DNA of 64,000 nucleotides, from the NCBI GenBank assembly GCA_934130085.1, contig CAKOXK010000002.1:101473-165472 (forward strand). Reading direction: 5' to 3'. Source of the DNA: an uncultured Clostridia bacterium. GTDB taxonomy: Bacteria; Bacillota; Clostridia; TANB77; CAG-508. This document shows, piece after piece, positions 9,633 to 17,595 of this stretch. Within the stretch, counting starts at the first letter, position 1, and each line of letters begins with the position of its first letter. A program made the translations under genes and the position numbers. A model generated the notes under the pieces. It had not been told where the DNA came from, ran no database searches, and saw only the letters and a program-made list of their open reading frames with translations.

Positions 9633-9840
9633 TTTTTAATTAATCTTTTAGATTAATTAAAAATTTATAAAAAATAAATACCATGAAAGCCTAGTAAAAT
9701 CAACGCACAAAGCTATAGTATAAAAATCGTGTAATAAGAAAAAAAATTTAAAAATTTTTAAGTCAAAACTGTGATTTATTTACTGTAAGTAAGAGTAACG
9801 CGATTTTTACTTTTTAATTAATCTAAAAGCTTAATAAAAA
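9633..9840 (+). repeat. 208-bp pilin-linked element, copy 1 (inverted orientation)
   Basis: The element is bounded by TTAATTAATCTTTTAGATTA on the left and TTTTAATTAATCTAAAAGC on the right. The interior reads ATGAAAGCCTAGTAAAATC, then TGTAATAAGAAAAAAA, on the plus strand, whereas the other copies carry this motif on the minus strand. Total length is 208 bases, as in copies 2, 3, 5 and 6 (207-209). It is the only inverted copy and the outermost one. Confidence 0.8.
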
Positions 9841-9855
9841 TTTACCTTCAAACTT

Positions 9856-9942
9856 CAAAAAGAGCCATATCATTTTGTACTGAAACCAAAAAACATCTAA
9901 TCTTTAGTTTCAGTACATTTTATTGATATGACTCCTTTTTTA
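9856..9942. terminator. Long hairpin after pilin-like gene A
   Basis: Two co-linear inverted segments form one ~80-base hairpin: AAAAAGAG..ATATCA plus GTACTGAAAC pair with GTTTCAGTAC plus TGATATGACTCCTTTTT. It is flanked by A and T runs and could terminate in both directions. A near-identical ~150-bp copy follows gene B at 11326-11412. Confidence 0.75.
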
Positions 9943-10097
9943 ATATAAAAATTATAAGCGTTTTACCTATTAAGAAACTTATATTCAGTCTGTTATTTAA
10001 ACATTACCTAACATTAATCTTAGACATACCAGTTAATTTGCATTTTAAAATTAATGTTACCTAATAAAAAATACGTTTTACTTTATTATTTACATTT

Positions 10098-11039
10098 CTA
10101 TTTGTGTACAAGTCTTACAACACTTGATGAAACATGGTTTCCACATGTTACATACATAGAAGTTGAGGTCGCGCGAACAAGATTTACACGCGCTTGTTGC
10201 CCTCCGGAATTACCACCTGTTCCCCACAATGAGGTTGCTCCTGATATAGACCATGCAATATTTCCATTAACATTATTGCCAAGTCCAAAGCAAATATATA
10301 ATTCACCAGGAATAGTAGTAATATACTGATTTGCCGATCCCACCCCTTGAATAGAAGTTATTGATCCTTCGGTTTTTCCATTATTATATCCATCTTTATA
10401 TGAAGCACTATCGGTATTTACTCTACCATCAGCATCACTTACTCCCTTGTTATATGCGCCAGCTCCAGAAACATATCCTTCTCCATTATGATACCCAGCT
10501 GGAATTTTAACATTTTCACTTCCAGTAGTAGATGCTGTCCACGCACCATTATTCTTCATGGTACCTGTTAGTCCTGTTTCAGATGCATTTGAAAATGTTG
10601 CTCCTTGAATTACTTGACTCTCTGTTGCATCTCCTGTTGCTCTCATTGCTTCTAGCTCCGCTACTTGCTGCTGTAGATTCTCTATCTGTTTCTTTAATTT
10701 TTCTACCTCATCACTGCTTTCTGATGAACTACCTCCTCCTGTTGTTGAATTTCCACCAGTACTACCTCCTGAACTTGAACCTCCGTTTGAGGTAGCAGCT
10801 ATCGCTTGCGTAATTTGATTCAATGTAAGTTGCTCTTGTAAGCTTGAATTTTGATATTGTTGTCCAGCATTTTTAGCCTGACCAACTATTCCTTTATCAT
10901 CTAATGCAAGTTTTATTGTAATTCCTGAAAGAATTAGTAAAACAATAATTGTTATTACAAGTGATAATATAGTTACACCGGTTTCTCTCATTTCACGTTT
11001 TTTATAATGTTTTTGCTTTATGTTATTTACTTTTCTCAT
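10098..11039 (-). CDS. Prepilin-like surface protein A
   Basis: The N-terminus has a basic leader and a class III-like prepilin helix (ETGVTILSLVITIIVLLIL, then SGITIKLALDDKGIVGQAKN). A Ser/Gly linker, a short coiled coil (EVEKLKKQIENLQQQVAELE) and a phage-tail-fibre-like segment (TGTMKNNGAW, IPAGYHNGEGYV) follow, then a unique ~100-residue C-terminal module. The helix lacks the Glu5 of classic type IV pilins. Residues 1 to ~190 match gene B closely, while the C-termini are unrelated. The start is ATG at 11039 behind GGAG. The role is probably surface display or adhesion, inferred from architecture; no pilus assembly genes are nearby. Confidence 0.75.
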   Translation of the reverse strand: MRKVNNIKQKHYKKREMRETGVTILSLVITIIVLLILSGITIKLALDDKGIVGQAKNAGQQYQNSSLQEQLTLNQITQAIAATSNGGSSSGGSTGGNSTTGGGSSSESSDEVEKLKKQIENLQQQVAELEAMRATGDATESQVIQGATFSNASETGLTGTMKNNGAWTASTTGSENVKIPAGYHNGEGYVSGAGAYNKGVSDADGRVNTDSASYKDGYNNGKTEGSITSIQGVGSANQYITTIPGELYICFGLGNNVNGNIAWSISGATSLWGTGGNSGGQQARVNLVRATSTSMYVTCGNHVSSSVVRLVHK

Positions 11040-11102
11040 TCTTAATTTCTCCATTATAATCCCTAAAAGCCTTAAATTTATTGGTTTACACCATTTATCT
11101 AG

Positions 11103-11310
11103 TTTTAATTAAGCTTTTAGATTAATTAAAAAATGAAAATTAAAGAATTCCTACTCTAAGTAAGAATTGCCCTGATTTTCTATTCTAAAAGCTTTCGTTT
11201 TTTTCTTATTACACAAATTTTACGAAAGTATAAAAAGCGTTGATTTTGCAAGGCTTTCATGTTATTTTACTTATATAAAATTTTAATTAATCTAAAAGCT
11301 TAATAAAAAA
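11103..11310 (-). repeat. 208-bp pilin-linked element, copy 2
   Basis: Terminal inverted repeats are AAGCTTTTAGATTAATTAAA on the left and its complement on the right. On the minus strand the interior holds ATGAAAGCCTTGCAAAATC, then TTTGTGTAATAAGAAAAAA and a hairpin around ACTTAGAGTAGG. It ends ~50 bases before the gene A start-side leader and may carry its promoter. Confidence 0.85.
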
Positions 11311-11325
11311 TTTACCTTCATACTT

Positions 11326-11412
11326 CAAAAAGAGCCATATCATTTTGTACTGAAACTAAAAAAAATCTAATTTTTAGTTTCAGTACATTTTATTGATATG
11401 ACTCCTTTTTTT
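11326..11412. terminator. Long hairpin after pilin-like gene B
   Basis: This is a near-identical copy of the hairpin at 9856-9942 (GTACTGAAAC/GTTTCAGTAC stem, flanking ATATCA/TGATAT arms, T-runs at both ends). It lies between the gene B stop and element copy 2 and is probably a bidirectional terminator. Confidence 0.75.
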
Positions 11413-11499
11413 AATATAAAAATTATAAGCGTTTTACCTATTAAGAAACTTATATTATCTATTCTTGCTTCTCACTGTACTTATCGTTTTTTGTTTCTT

Positions 11500-12486
11500 C
11501 TAATTCATAATCAAATATGCATGCATTGGTGTTGACCAGCTAATTGTATTATCGTAACGTGTTGCTCCATCATCAGTCCATAATCTTGCTCTCATTGTTG
11601 CAGCTAATGACGTTGTTAGTATCCCGCTTTTTGCATCATAGCTTTTGTTGAATGTTGCTCTATAATAAGCTCCTACTCTCTTTTCTGCATTACATGTTCC
11701 ACTTACGTTTTCTTTTGATATCGAGTTTTCTGCAAGCTCTACTAGGAAATTACTTGAACTTAATTTTGTATAGTCAATTCCAAGGGCTTTGCATAGTGAT
11801 ACTATATTAAATGACGTTCCTGTACCTAAATCAACGAATTTTCCAAGTCCAAAATCACTTGGAGATTCTTTTACTGCTTTTTTACCTGCCTCAACACCGG
11901 AATTGTATGCTCCTGATAAATCTACATATCCGTTTCCATTGTGATAACCTTCAGGTACTGTTACCTTTCCGTTACCAGTAGTTGACGTAGTCCACGCTCC
12001 ATTATTTTTCATTGTACCAGTTAGTCCTGATTCAGAAGAGTTAGAAAAAGTGGCCCCTTGAATTACTTGATCTACTGTTGCTCCTCCTGTTGCCTGTGTT
12101 GCTTCTAATTCTGTTACTTGTTGTTGCAACTCTTCAATCTGCTTTTTTAGTCTGTTAACTTCATCACTATTTCCTGATGAACTTCCTCCTGATTCTGAAC
12201 CACTTCCGCTACCTCCTGAACCTGTAATTCCATTTGAAGCATCAGCTATTGCTTGTGTAGCTTGATTCAATGCTACTTGCTCCTGTACACTAGCATTTTG
12301 ATATTTTAATCCTGCATTTTTAGACTGACCAACTATTCCTTTATCATCTAATGCAAGTTTTATTGTAATTCCTGAAAGAATTAGTAAAACAATAATTGTT
12401 ATTACAAGTGATAAAATCGTAACACCTTCTTCTTTCATTGCACGTTTTCTATAATATTCTTTACTTATGTTTTTCATTGTTCTCAT
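11500..12486 (-). CDS. Prepilin-like surface protein B
   Basis: The architecture matches gene A: basic leader, membrane helix (EEGVTILSLVITIIVLLIL), Ser/Gly linker, coiled coil (EVNRLKKQIEELQQQVTELE) and tail-fibre-like segment (TGTMKNNGAWTTSTTGNGKV, VPEGYHNGNGYV). The C-terminal ~130 residues (from FGLGKFVDLGTGTSFNIVSL on) are unlike gene A, so the pair shows a fixed anchor with a swapped tip. The start is ATG at 12486 behind GGAGG, five codons inside the longest frame. Function is inferred as a surface adhesin or pseudopilin. Confidence 0.75.
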   Translation of the reverse strand: MRTMKNISKEYYRKRAMKEEGVTILSLVITIIVLLILSGITIKLALDDKGIVGQSKNAGLKYQNASVQEQVALNQATQAIADASNGITGSGGSGSGSESGGSSSGNSDEVNRLKKQIEELQQQVTELEATQATGGATVDQVIQGATFSNSSESGLTGTMKNNGAWTTSTTGNGKVTVPEGYHNGNGYVDLSGAYNSGVEAGKKAVKESPSDFGLGKFVDLGTGTSFNIVSLCKALGIDYTKLSSSNFLVELAENSISKENVSGTCNAEKRVGAYYRATFNKSYDAKSGILTTSLAATMRARLWTDDGATRYDNTISWSTPMHAYLIMN

Positions 12487-12584
12487 TTTTAAACCCTCCA
12501 TTAGAATCCCCTAAAAGCATTAATTTTATTAGTTTTACATCTCTTATACTTTTTTAGTTAATTTTATACAGCCATTTTGTTTCT

Positions 12585-14807
12585 CTACTTTTCAACTTGC
12601 AAAACTGGACGAAGCCCACGGCACGAAGAGTCGTCGCCGGTGCTAGAGTAGAACACACCGCTCGATGTAACGGAGCCACTGCTTGAAACATAGCGTAAGT
12701 CGAAGCCTGCGCGGTACCAAACCGCACCAACGCAGCGAGACGAAAGCCAAAATTCAGCGCCAGCGCTGATATTACTTGTATTTCTGTTTGAACCTCCCCA
12801 ATAATTATTGTATATAACTTTTAACCAAGGGTTACTTGACTTTTTATCGTTATTATATCTTTCGTAAGCATAGTTTCCTTTCTCTTCTGTTGAAAGCCAT
12901 GTATTTATTCCAGTTGTATTCATGTTATATGATGTTATTTTAGCGTCAGAATAGCCTTTGCTTGCTCCTTTTGTTTTATCAATGTTCTCATATTGTGTAA
13001 ATAGTGTTGGTGCATAGCTATTCCATGTACTTGTTATTTTATTTGGCGCACTTGTATCATCTGCATTTGCTGTCCATAAGTTGCCAAAGTTACTTAATTT
13101 ACTCTCATCCATGAAGTCTTCCCATTTTGCATCACGTGCTAACACTACCTTTACTTTTTTGGTTTGTCCGTTCTTTAGCTTTATTTCTGTTAAATTTCCA
13201 TATAAATTATTACAGATTGTATCTAAAGCTAATACTCCGTTATTATATGCTGGTGCACCTGTTAATCTTACCTGTAATTTTGTTGCTCTGTCTGCAATGT
13301 AATAGTCATACTTGCTTGTATCAAACGAACCTGATTGTAAATCATATCCTCCATCTGTTAGTTTTGACCATGTCATATCTGATTCTACTGTTGGCAAACC
13401 TGAATTTACTTTATTTACTGACCTTATATCTTTTCCAAGCAAAGCTGCTATTGAATCTGCTTTTACATATCCATGTGCTTCGCTTCCACTCTTATTCTTA
13501 TAAAATCTATCTACATTTACTGCTGCACCTACTGATGTGTCTGAAACACTGTCAGCTGAAACTGTTATTACTGGACGTAATGCGCAACTTCCACTTTGAT
13601 TACTTCCTGTCGTATTATAGTTTTGATTTGTTTGAAACATTGTATATGTTGAATATGCTCCATCCGTTCTTGCAAAAGCAAATCGATAGTACTCATAAGA
13701 TAAGTCTTCCGAATAAGGTGTTTTACCATCTGATCCTTGATTCCAGGTATAAGAATTCATTCTTGTTGCAAGCCAATAATTGTTTCCTGTATTCATCATA
13801 CTTACTGTTGATTTATTTGTTCTGTTTGGATTTGTAATTGTTGGTGATGTATTTTCAGCTAACATTTGTGTATTACTTGATTGAGATGCTGATGTATTTG
13901 TTATATCAATATACTCACTTATTTGGTCTGTTGAATATCCATTGTTTGCTGTATCTAATTGATTTATTATTGGCTCTATCTTTTTATTGTTTTGGTAAGC
14001 TCTTGATACAGAATATGTTATATTATAAAAATCTTCTGCATTTACACTTCTTGCTGATAATACTTTTTTGCCGTTAATCTCTAGATTTCCATATAACTTT
14101 GAGCAGATTTCGTTTAGTGCTTTTACTCCATTTGTATAGCCGTTAATTCCTGATATTGAAACCTCAAAACTTGTGTTTGCGTTGGCTATTAAGTTTACTG
14201 TTCCATCTTCATTTGTACTTAGTACTTTCCATCCTAAATCTTCTGTTTCAATCTCTCCAGCTTCTACCATTGCTACACCTGGTACATCTTGATTATCACT
14301 GTTTAATATTTGTCTTAAATGCCTATTTACTCCCTTGCCATCTGTTTTACCAATGTATGTGAATGTACCATCATCTAGATTTACCATGTAATTGTAACCT
14401 TTATATGCTACCTGTGCATAACCATCTCCATTATTTAAAAAATCTTCAAGACCATCATTTCCTACATTTGAACTCAAATAATCCGCAAGTCTTCCGGTAT
14501 TTCCTTCTTGTTCCTTTTGAATGTCTATACCTGCTAAATACATGCTCATCTCTTCTTCAGCAGAAGATTTGTCTGAAACTGCTGTCGCATTTTTTGCTTT
14601 TCCAAGAATGCCATCATTGCTTACCATACTTATTGTTATACCTGCAAGAATTAGTAAAATTATAATTGTAATTACTAAAGCAATAATTGTAATTCCATCT
14701 TCACTTAATTTTCTTCTCATTACTTTATAATCTTCTAATTTATTTTTACTATTCAGTTTTGTCTTATTATTTTCAACAAATTTTAAATCTTCTTTTAAAC
14801 TTCCCAT
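12585..14807 (-). CDS. Prepilin-like protein C with C-terminal DGR-type variable C-lectin domain
   Basis: The 740-residue protein has a prepilin-like helix (EDGITIIALVITIIILLILA, residues ~35-60), then tandem domains that both end in an LRPV motif. Domain 1 (to ~420) contains NYWLATR...CALRPVITVS and domain 2 has AEFWLSSRCV...CRGLRPVLQV. This WL-x-SR...GLRPV layout is that of C-type-lectin-fold DGR targets and FGE-like domains. The last 47 codons before the GLRPV end are hypervariable relative to genes D and E, while the rest is highly similar. AAAGGAG precedes the ATG. It is probably a displayed ligand-binding protein; the ligand is unknown. Confidence 0.82.
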   Translation of the reverse strand: MGSLKEDLKFVENNKTKLNSKNKLEDYKVMRRKLSEDGITIIALVITIIILLILAGITISMVSNDGILGKAKNATAVSDKSSAEEEMSMYLAGIDIQKEQEGNTGRLADYLSSNVGNDGLEDFLNNGDGYAQVAYKGYNYMVNLDDGTFTYIGKTDGKGVNRHLRQILNSDNQDVPGVAMVEAGEIETEDLGWKVLSTNEDGTVNLIANANTSFEVSISGINGYTNGVKALNEICSKLYGNLEINGKKVLSARSVNAEDFYNITYSVSRAYQNNKKIEPIINQLDTANNGYSTDQISEYIDITNTSASQSSNTQMLAENTSPTITNPNRTNKSTVSMMNTGNNYWLATRMNSYTWNQGSDGKTPYSEDLSYEYYRFAFARTDGAYSTYTMFQTNQNYNTTGSNQSGSCALRPVITVSADSVSDTSVGAAVNVDRFYKNKSGSEAHGYVKADSIAALLGKDIRSVNKVNSGLPTVESDMTWSKLTDGGYDLQSGSFDTSKYDYYIADRATKLQVRLTGAPAYNNGVLALDTICNNLYGNLTEIKLKNGQTKKVKVVLARDAKWEDFMDESKLSNFGNLWTANADDTSAPNKITSTWNSYAPTLFTQYENIDKTKGASKGYSDAKITSYNMNTTGINTWLSTEEKGNYAYERYNNDKKSSNPWLKVIYNNYWGGSNRNTSNISAGAEFWLSSRCVGAVWYRAGFDLRYVSSSGSVTSSGVFYSSTGDDSSCRGLRPVLQVEK
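12615..12755 (-). other. Candidate DGR variable region, gene C
   Basis: This 141-bp GC-rich block at the 3' end of gene C aligns without gaps to 15231-15371 and 17626-17766. Non-varying columns are identical, including the conserved ends CTTTCGTCTCGCTGCGTT and TCTTCGTGCCGT. Variable columns fall mostly at first and second codon positions and are compatible with adenine in a shared template. No template repeat is in the window. Confidence 0.75.
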
Positions 14808-14873
14808 TTTGATGTTTTCTCCTTTGAAATCTTGTAAAGCGTTACAATTACTGTATTTAGATTGTTTTTTTAA

Positions 14874-15080
14874 TTTTAATTAAGCTTATAGATTAATTAA
14901 AAAAATAAAAAAGATGTTTTCTTACTCTCAGTAGAGAAAAATAAAGTTTTGTATTTTTTCTTTAACCTATTATCCTTATTACGCAATTTTTACACTTGAA
15001 TCATAAGCGTTGATTTTACAAGGTTTTCATGTTATTTTTATCTTACTAGATTTTAATTAATCTATAAGCTTAATAAAAAA
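14874..15080 (-). repeat. 208-bp pilin-linked element, copy 3
   Basis: The terminal repeats are AAGCTTATAGATTAATTAAA and the matching complement with CTATAAGCTT. Both arms differ from copy 2 by a paired T-to-A change, so pairing is preserved. The interior minus-strand motif is ATGAAAACCTTGTAAAATC, then TTGCGTAATAAGGA. Confidence 0.85.
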
Positions 15081-15133
15081 ATATATTCATTATTAACTTT
15101 TTTTACTCTCTCTTCATAAATTTTTATATAATT

Positions 15134-15176
15134 ACACAGTATAATCAATTAAATATTGATTATACTGTGTTTTTTA
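15134..15176. terminator. Perfect hairpin after pilin-like gene D
   Basis: A 16-bp perfect stem (ACACAGTATAATCAAT and its complement) with a 5-base loop is followed by T6 on the plus strand. It sits ~25 bp past the gene D stop. DGR targets often carry a hairpin just downstream of the variable region, so it may be more than a terminator; genes C and E lack an equally strong one. Confidence 0.75.
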
Positions 15177-15200
15177 TTAAATTTCTTTAGATTCTTTTTT

Positions 15201-17426
15201 CTATTTAGCAACTTGTAGGACTGGACGAAGCCCACGGCACGAAGAGAGGACGTCGGTGGTAGAAAGGAACACATAGTCCGCGGTAATAGAGCCACTGCTT
15301 GAAACACAGCGTAAGAGGAAGTTAGCGATGCTCCAACGCGCATTAACGCAGCGAGACGAAAGCCAAAATTCAGCGCCAGCGCTGATATTACTTGTATTTC
15401 TGTTTGCTCCACCACCCCAACAAGCATTGTATATAACTTTTAACCAAGGATTACTTGATTTTTTATCGTTATTATATCTTTCGTAAGCATAGTTTCCTTT
15501 TTGGTCTGTTGAAAGCCAATTGCTTGCGCCACTTGTGCTCATATTATATGATGTTATTTTTGCATCTGAATATCCTTTGCTTGCTCCTTTTGTTTTATCA
15601 ATGTTCTCATATTGTGTAAATAGTGTTGGTGCATAGCTATTCCATGTTGATGTTATTTTATTTGGCGCACTTTTATCATCTGCATTTGTTGTCCATAAGT
15701 TGCCAAAGTTACTTAATTTACTTTCATCTATGAAATCTTCCCATTTTGCATCACGTGCTAACACTACCTTTACTTTTTTGGTTTGTCCGTTCTTTAACTT
15801 TATTTCTGTTAAATTTCCATATAAATTATTACAGATTGTATCTAAAGCTAAAACTCCATTATTATATGCTGGTGCTCCTGTTAATCTTACCTGTAATTTT
15901 GTTGCTCTATCTGCTATATAGTAATCATATTTACTTGTATCAAATGAGCCTGATTGTAAATCATATCCGCCATCTGTTAGTTTTGACCATGTCATGTCTG
16001 ATTCTACTGTTGGCAAACCTGAATTTACTTTATTTACTGACTTTATATCTTTTCCAAGTAATGTTGCTATTGAATCTGCTTTTACATATCCATGTGCTTC
16101 GCTTCCACTCTTAGTCTTATAGAATCTATCTACATTTACTGTTGCACCTACAGATGTGTCTGATACACTGTCTGCTGAAACTGTTATTACTGGACGTAAT
16201 GAACAGCTTCCACTTCCATTAGAACCTGATGTTGCATAGTTCTGTCCTACTGTAAATAATGTATACGACGACCTTGCTCCATCTGTCCTTGCATAACCTA
16301 ATTGGTAAAAATCTCTTGATAGCTCCTCTGAATATGGTGTTTTTCCATCTGACCCGCTATTCCAATCATAATATGCAGATCTTGTTGCAAGCCAATAATT
16401 GTTTCCTGTATTCATCATGCTTACTGTTGATTTATTTGTTCTGTTTAGATTTGTAATTGTTGGTGATGTATTTGCTGCTAGCATTTGTGTGTTACTTGAT
16501 TGAGAGGCTGATGTATTTGCTATATCAATATAATCACTTATTTGGTCTGTTGAGAAACCATGATTTGCTGTATCTTTTTGATTTATTATTGGTTCTATCT
16601 TTCTATTGTTTTGGTAAGCTCTTGATACAGAATATGTTACATTATAAAAGTCTTCCGCATTTACACTTCTTGCTGATAATACTTTCTTTCCATTAATCTC
16701 TAGGTTTCCATATAACTTTGAGCAAATTTCATTTAGTGCTTTTACACCATTTGTATAGCCATTAATTCCTGATATTGAAACTTCAAATCCTGTATTGGTA
16801 TTTGCTATTAGGTTGACTGTTCCATCTTCATTTGTACTTAGTACTTTCCAGCCTAAGTCCTCTGTTTCAATCTCTCCTGCTTCTACCATTGCAATTCCTG
16901 GTACATCTTGATTATCATTACTTAGTACTTGCTTTATATGTCTGTTTACTCCTTTGCCATCGGTTTTTCCTATATATGTGAATGTTCCATCATCTAGATT
17001 TACCATGTAATTGTGACCTTTATACGCTACTTGAGCATATCCATCTCCATTATTTAAGAAGTCTTCAACTTCGCCATTCCCTAAATCATCTTGTATATAA
17101 TCAGCCAATCTTTTATTTTCATCTTCTGCTTTTGAAACCTCTAAACTTGCTAAGTACATACTCATTTCATCCTCGGCTGATGCCTTTTCTGAAACTACTA
17201 CCGCGTTTTTTGCCTTTCCAAGAATTCCATCATTGCTTACCATACTTATTGTTATACCTGCTAAAACTAATAAGACAATAATTGTAACTACTAAAGCTAT
17301 TATTGTTATTCCTGCTTGTTTTAATTTATAGTTTTTCAATTTATACTTTTTAAATTTTAATTCATTTATAGAATTTTTCATACACTCGTTTTTACTTAAT
17401 TTTAAGCTTTTTTCATCATACCTCAT
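15201..17426 (-). CDS. Prepilin-like protein D with C-terminal DGR-type variable C-lectin domain
   Basis: This paralogue of C and E has the same order: basic leader, helix (QAGITIIALVVTIIVLLVLA), a shared ~380-residue first domain with NYWLATRS...CSLRPVITVS, and a second domain ending AEFWLSSRCV...CRGLRPVLQV. The tip differs from C and E at the putative contact residues only. I place the start at ATG 17426 behind AAAGGAG; a TTG ten codons upstream lies within the conserved leader motif. It follows the 16-bp perfect hairpin at 15134-15176 in plus coordinates. Role inferred: surface-displayed, diversified binding protein. Confidence 0.82.
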   Translation of the reverse strand: MRYDEKSLKLSKNECMKNSINELKFKKYKLKNYKLKQAGITIIALVVTIIVLLVLAGITISMVSNDGILGKAKNAVVVSEKASAEDEMSMYLASLEVSKAEDENKRLADYIQDDLGNGEVEDFLNNGDGYAQVAYKGHNYMVNLDDGTFTYIGKTDGKGVNRHIKQVLSNDNQDVPGIAMVEAGEIETEDLGWKVLSTNEDGTVNLIANTNTGFEVSISGINGYTNGVKALNEICSKLYGNLEINGKKVLSARSVNAEDFYNVTYSVSRAYQNNRKIEPIINQKDTANHGFSTDQISDYIDIANTSASQSSNTQMLAANTSPTITNLNRTNKSTVSMMNTGNNYWLATRSAYYDWNSGSDGKTPYSEELSRDFYQLGYARTDGARSSYTLFTVGQNYATSGSNGSGSCSLRPVITVSADSVSDTSVGATVNVDRFYKTKSGSEAHGYVKADSIATLLGKDIKSVNKVNSGLPTVESDMTWSKLTDGGYDLQSGSFDTSKYDYYIADRATKLQVRLTGAPAYNNGVLALDTICNNLYGNLTEIKLKNGQTKKVKVVLARDAKWEDFIDESKLSNFGNLWTTNADDKSAPNKITSTWNSYAPTLFTQYENIDKTKGASKGYSDAKITSYNMSTSGASNWLSTDQKGNYAYERYNNDKKSSNPWLKVIYNACWGGGANRNTSNISAGAEFWLSSRCVNARWSIANFLLRCVSSSGSITADYVFLSTTDVLSSCRGLRPVLQVAK
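15231..15371 (-). other. Candidate DGR variable region, gene D
   Basis: The 141-bp block is homologous to 12615-12755 and 17626-17766. Compared with them it carries AAT, CGT, AGC, ATC, AAC and CTC at the codons where gene C has GGT, GTT, TAC, CGC, GGC and GAC, which is consistent with A-specific mutagenesis of AAT/AAC-type template codons. Confidence 0.75.
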
Positions 17427-17491
17427 TTTTGCTTTTTCTCCTTTAAAATCTCTCAAAGCATTGATACACCTGCGTTCACATCACTTTTTAC

Positions 17492-17523
17492 TTTTTAATT
17501 AATCTTTTAGATTAATTAAAAAA
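17492..17523. repeat. Solo palindromic end of the 208-bp element
   Basis: A single palindrome TTAATTAATCTTTTAGATTA lies 66 bases upstream of the gene D start with no second arm or interior. It equals the left edge of copy 1 and looks like the remnant of an excised or collapsed element between genes D and E. Confidence 0.7.
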
Positions 17524-17595
17524 TTTAAAATCAAATTCTATAGCAAACGACATATTATTTAAAACTATTTTATTGATATGTCTTTTCCTTATATT

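Larger units (their letters stand above)
9046..10097. other. Non-coding region after pilin-like gene A
   Basis: This ~1-kb stretch holds no convincing gene; the one short ORF (9164-9346, minus) has no family resemblance and poor composition. It contains copy 1 of the 208-bp element (9633-9840) and a long hairpin (9856-9942). The 9.05-9.63 kb part is A+T-rich with nothing I recognise. Confidence 0.6.

Noticed and set aside
11040..11310. Cyclic di-GMP riboswitch before pilin-like genes
   Set aside because: Such riboswitches often precede surface genes, but the conserved GEMM core is not present in any of the leaders.
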